Source of the DNA: Gnetum montanum
Taxonomy: Eukaryota; Streptophyta; Gnetopsida; Gnetales; Gnetaceae
Length of the DNA: 64,000 bases
Assembly (NCBI GenBank): GCA_015680685.1
Contig: MNCI01001868.1
Span: 132,396-196,395, forward strand
Direction: 5' to 3'
The translations under genes and the position numbers were made by a program. This document shows, piece after piece, positions 26,501 through 32,500 of the stretch. Below the pieces are notes generated by a model, which saw only the letters and a program-made list of their open reading frames with translations, made no database searches and had not been told where the DNA came from. How positions within the stretch are numbered: the stretch's first letter is position 1; each line of letters opens with the position of its first letter.

Positions 26501-29500
26501 TGGGAGGGACCTTATATTGTCTCCGAAACCTTCCCATCCGGGGCCTTGCTAATTCACAAACCTGGGGATCCCACCAGAACACAGTTGGTCAACCGCCAAC
26601 AACTCAAACCTTTCCGCGAGATCCATACAGCCTCGTCATCAGCCAGTCACCCACACTCCATCTTTCGCGTCTCCTCCTTTCCACCCAGTCGTGGGGGAGA
26701 CCCTTATCCCTGCTGATCCATTTCATTGCACCCCTCACCATTTTATCAATTTTTGTTTTACACTTTTTTTTGTTTTCCACTTTTTGTTTTACAATTCTTT
26801 GTTTTTCATTTTTTGTGTTCTTTTGTTTACTTTTTGTCGTCATCTTATGGTTTGGCGCGGTTGGTTTTCATTACGATGGGTACTGTAATAGTCTTCCTAG
26901 TTATCTGGTTCCCGCCGTTGCATGGTTGTCCTTGGATTTTACGTCGTTTTCACTTCATAAATTCGGCAGTGAGTCCACGTCATCCGCCCATTCACCATTC
27001 CATGATTTTTCTTGTGTCGCGAACATGCACTGCACCCCTTCACTTAACAAACATTTTAATGAATGTGTGACTTGTGTAGTTTCCCGATTGAGGGAAGATC
27101 CACTGGTTTGAATCGGGTGTGACCTCAAAGGGAATGCTTTATTCGTTGTTCCGTTTTGTTCCCTGGGTTACTGGTGTGTCCTTACAGATTTCCTACCACT
27201 CCGAGTCTCTCTCCACGGAAGTTTTTGGGCAGTTCGACCTTGCATGGTGTCGTCCTCACCGAAAAAAAAAAGCAAAAACAAAATAAACAAATAAACTGAG
27301 GATTCAAAGCACACCCCTTGGTTGGATGCATGCACACACGCATGGGTCTTCGCATGGTGTGGTTCCCCTGCACAAAAGAAAACAAAATATATCGCGGTGG
27401 GAATTCAAAGCACACCCCTTAGACCGCCTCTCACGGGCTACACGTACTCGTTATGGAACTTCCTTGGTCCCCTCTAACTTTGTCCCGTTTCACTTCCCTC
27501 TTCTCACGTTTCCTAGAGTGGTGATTTTTTGTGGGGTCATTCTGGTTTCTTTGGGGATGGTTTGGACTTCGTCTATCACTGCGAGGTCACTGTTTGCGGA
27601 TGGTTTTGGGTCTAATCTCAGGAAAGGTTCTACCGGGTCACTTAACCACGCTTGCACACGGGGTTTCATGTGATCGACATTCGGAATTTCCATTCTCTCC
27701 TCTCCTTCCATTCCCACTTCTCTCTGTTCTCACCTCACTGCCTTTTTTATGTTTTATGGGTTCGTCATGTTTTCTATTGGTTTCTCATGCCTTGGCGGGT
27801 TTCTCTTGGTTTGGAGTCTTCACAGGTGGCACCTATTATCAGCACCGGGGCCCATGGGCCCCAATGTTGAGGGTATGCAGGGGCTATATGGCTATTACCT
27901 GCTACGGGGAGGACCCACCTGCATATTCTTGATTTTGCCTGTTAAGCCTCCGATACTTTGAATTTCTTGGTTGATTGTTTTTCGTGTCCCATCGTTCGAT
28001 TTCATCCTCGTTTGAGTTCTTTTTTGCTCCCGTTCTCCAATTTTGTCTCTTTTTCGTCCTTCAATCCCTTCCTTTTGTCTTTAGCCACGATCGGGCCTTT
28101 TCTGCGCTTCAACCGCCTCAATTTGGCTTTCCAAATTTTTCATTTCAGTTGTTTTTTGGGTTGGTCAATGCTGGTCTTCGGGTGAACAATGCTATGTATA
28201 CGGGGCCCCAAATACGCAGCCACTGCGTATACGCGGCCCCGTCGACACAACTCCCAACCCCTATATATATCCGCCGCACCTTCTCATTTTTTCATCATTT
28301 GGAGTCCAAATTGAGGAGAATTTTTGCCATTTTTTCTGCCTAAACCTTCCCAACGCACCTACATTCCATCGCGTGTCCGCATCAACCTGTCCTGGCCCTT
28401 TTTCGCAACCGGAGGTATCCACTTAGTCGTGGGGGGGTGGTGCCCTTGTGTAATTAATTAATTGTTAATTACAAAACTTTTGGCCCTAACCCCTAACTTA
28501 ACACTCCGAAAAACTTAACGGTGTGCCTGTGCCATTAACATAACTTAGTCAAATTGAAAAGGTATATACAAATCATTTTAGGCTATAACTTGGTCTAACG
28601 GACGGTTATGTTTGTTTTCAGATGGCACCCAAACCAAGGCACCCAAGGGACGAAGGACCGTCGCAACCAAGGGACAAGCACCCACGTACGGGAAGGGGGC
28701 ATGGAATGCAACCGTCAGAGTATGCAGAGGGTTCCCATGCAACTAGGCCCTTCCGCGAACAACCTGACGTGGAATCTGTCCACCAAATTCCCGAAGAGGA
28801 AATTCCCGACGTACAATCGCTAGGGGATGAGACGCTTGGAATAGCACCACGACTTGAGGTCACATTGACCCAAGCCTGCCTTGATGCTATCACGCCACGC
28901 GAGGTGCAATGGACGATCCTCCAAGAGTTGAATTTTGGACCATTCCTCGAGCATGCTCCAGAAGATGTGAGATTTCAATTGCAGCACTCTCCGATGTGGC
29001 CAATCATCACAACCAGTGGTGAGTGGTACTTAGGAGAAACATATCTCTTCTAGACGAATTGACAGCCAGGGTCAAGAGTAAGAATCAAGGACATATATGT
29101 CTCTTACTCTTCAGAAGCAATAGCGCAAGCTCTGAGGTTGCCTGAAACTGAGGCAAATGTGGTGGAAATTCTTAAGTAGGCTGATCCAGAGGTAAAGGTG
29201 CAATGGATCCAATGGTGCTACAGGGTAGAGCACAAGGAATTCGGCTCCTTGACCACGGCGGAGAGAGTCTATTCAAAGATAGCATCTTATCATCTGAATC
29301 CAATGGTAAGACCAAGCAAAATCACTACCTTCTCCGCTCGTGCATGTGCCACCTTGAGTGGGAAATTTCCCATGAGTCTTCCACAGCTATTATTTTTAGA
29401 AATTGAAAAGAGGTTCGCAAAGAATGAACGTGGAAGACGAGCTCTCCCCTTTCCCTGTCTAATCCAAAAGTTATGCAAACAGGCAGGGATAGCACGGTAC

Positions 29501-32500
29501 TCTAACAATATCATCCGGTGCACCCCAATTGCCTCGTGGCGGGAAATGATGAAAGACAAAACCCCTGCCGCCACGCAGACAGAGGAAGAGCAGCAACCAC
29601 CTCCACCACCTGTGCAAACAACACAACCGAGCTCGCAAACAACAGCAACATACATTCGCGAGATCTAGGAAATGCTCTCGAATCAACAAGAGCAATCTGG
29701 CAGAATTGGTGGAGGAGATGATCCTTCGGTCTATCGCCCTGCCATGAGTCACCTGGAGCAAGTGGCACAATCAATCAACTTGTTTGAAAGGGCAGGGCCG
29801 ATATTTTCCGCCGCCCGAGCACCCATTCCAACTAGAACAAATCCAAGCATCCGGGATGTATCAACTGCAACCCAATAGTTATTCCCTGAAATCTCAAGGA
29901 ATGCTGCTACTTTCTCGGTACACTTGGAGGATGGTGAGGGGGCGACAATCTTGGTGATGTAGCACCAGGGACAAGAAGTTGCGGCCGAAGTGGTTGCGGA
30001 TACCATTGCTACCGTTCTCAATGCACCGGCGGCACCTGTACCAGACATCCATGGGCTACAAGATGTACAAGTGTCTGCCGGAACTTAACGTAGCAGGATG
30101 GATGCAGCCCAACATGAAGAAATGTTGGACCGACTGGTAGGAACCAGGCAACCGCTTCCAGATGTCTTCGATCTTCCAGACAACATCACTGCAACCCAGT
30201 CGGAGCTGCTAATGGCAAGGGGCAAGAGCCTTGTTCTGGAGGGGCAACTAGAAGTCGCTCAAATTGCTTGTCAGCGCTTGGCGACGGAGGTTGCCCAATT
30301 AAGAGCCCAACTTGCCGATCTAGCCATCCTCGACCGCGAAATCACCAGAGATGAAGCTTTTCAACAGCTTCAACTTAAACTTTAGGTTGTTGAGGATGAA
30401 AGGGAGACGGCGATCCTAGACAAGTCCACAGCAGACGCCCAAGCATATCATTTAAAAAAATACTTGGCAGAGGTTCGCCAGGAGAACGTGCAGCTGACCG
30501 CTGAAGTTCATCGCCTGCACAATGTTGGTGCAAAGAACGCGCACATGAAAGATTTTATCCACCAACAGCAGAAGGAGCTAGCCAGGGTGAACGCAGATAT
30601 GAGAAGGTTGGCTGCTGAGAATCGGAATCTATCAATGGAGGAGGTTCGGGCATTGCGACAGAAGTCTGCAATCGAAATTGCCGCTTGGAAGAACGAGGCC
30701 CTAAAGTTTGAAAGAGTCAAAAATCATTACAGGGACCAAGTGGGATTGCAGAAGGAGGTGAACGAGAAGCACATTCAAGTCGCCAAGGCCCAAATGAACC
30801 AAGTGCTCCAGCAGCTCCGAGAAGGAGGCAATGTATGGCCATCCATCTTCGATGGATTGAACACCTACAACAAAGAAGAAATCCGCCTAAAGGAGCTGCA
30901 AATTGAAGAAATGACAAAATACATGGACTTAGCCAACTTTCAATATGCAAACCTAGCTATGTTCACAGCCGAGAGACCACGGTCAGAGTTAGAAAAACAA
31001 GTGGCCACTTCATATTCTCTATACGAGGGTGAGTTCCAAGCGCACAAGGCAACAAAATAGAAGCTGGCAACAGCAAACACGAAACTTGAGGTCCTCCATA
31101 CAAGCTTTGAAGGCCAACGTACCGTTGTGGAGGACTTGGCCCGAAGAATGAGTGACTACCAGCAACTGCAAGCATCAATCCGAGCGTTCGATATCGAACG
31201 CAAACAGTTCACAGCCTGGTTTGTCAATTTGAAAGAATTCATTCCGGTGTTGCCTTGCACTTGGGAAATTCCAGTTCCAGCACACATTGGAGAAGCCGCC
31301 TGGACTATGAACGACCCTAGAAGCAAAGAAGAAAAAATGAGGGCTCTCTTGGAGGCTTTTCGGTTGTCTCCAGAGGTTGCAACTGCCGCGGGGCTACCAA
31401 CATCCGTGCCGCCACCAACGCACGGGCCAGAGGCTAGAGAAGGTCTATCAGAACCACCGCCCCCAAGGACGATGTGATCTCCTCCAGCAATTTTGTACAT
31501 CTTCTTACACCACAGAGGCTCCAAGACCAGTGAGGTGTTCAATTTTGTCTCTAAAAATTGCCATTTTTGTAATTTGTCCTTCTCTATAACTCGGGCACTT
31601 GGTAAATTCATGTTGTGTCATGTGTGTGTCATTTATGTGTTTAAGTTATATGTGTTGTAAATAAGAATCCATACCTTCCAAATTGTAAAGTAACTCGAGG
31701 ACAAGTTTTTGCTCAGTCGTGGGGGTATGATGAAGTGTCAAAAGTCAATGCATCAACTGGGCCGCATATACGGGGCCGCATATACGCGGCCGTGTCGACG
31801 TAGCCACCCTACGTCGACATGGCCCCGTTTACGTAGCCCCCTTTGCTGAATCTATAAATATGAGGGCCTTCCGCCTCATTTAGACATCTTTTGAATAGTG
31901 ATAGCGAAGCTCTTGCAGTTTGCTCCCACAAGAGATAGAATATTTTCCAAATGCCCGCAGCAGGTGTATGAAAAGCGATCAGATCTTTATTCGAGCGTTG
32001 ATGTATCTGAGCCCATTGGCGTGACGGCAATAAAGACGAACTGTTTATGCAATCCTTGCAACATTTGGACTTACTTGTTTCATGCATTTAATAGTTTAAA
32101 ATGTTTATGCTTTATTAATTACTTGTTGATCTAATAGTTTAAATATGTTATGCTTTATTAGTTATTTGTTGATTATTAATGCTTTTATTATTATAATTTC
32201 AATCATTATGGTTCATTCGTAGTTCATTAAAGGCATAAGTACGACCATCTCGAACATAATCCAAACACTTGGTAAACCCAGCGACGCTTAACGTCTAGTA
32301 ACCCAGTAGTGTTAGGAAATGCTCAAAACGTGCTCAGAAGATGGGGCCGGATACTTATGCTAGGAGTAGTTAGAACATAAACTAGGATAATTAGACATTA
32401 GATAATAGTTTATCCTTTACTTTCAATACCACAATTAGTCGCCAAAATATAATTAAAAAGATATAAAAATCATTAGCCTTAGTCTCACTTAACTAACGTA

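Noticed and set aside
28622-31477. ORF3 as a retroviral-type envelope gene
   Set aside because: Its place after pol invites this, but no signal peptide, membrane anchor or cleavage site is visible; the domain and coiled coil point elsewhere.
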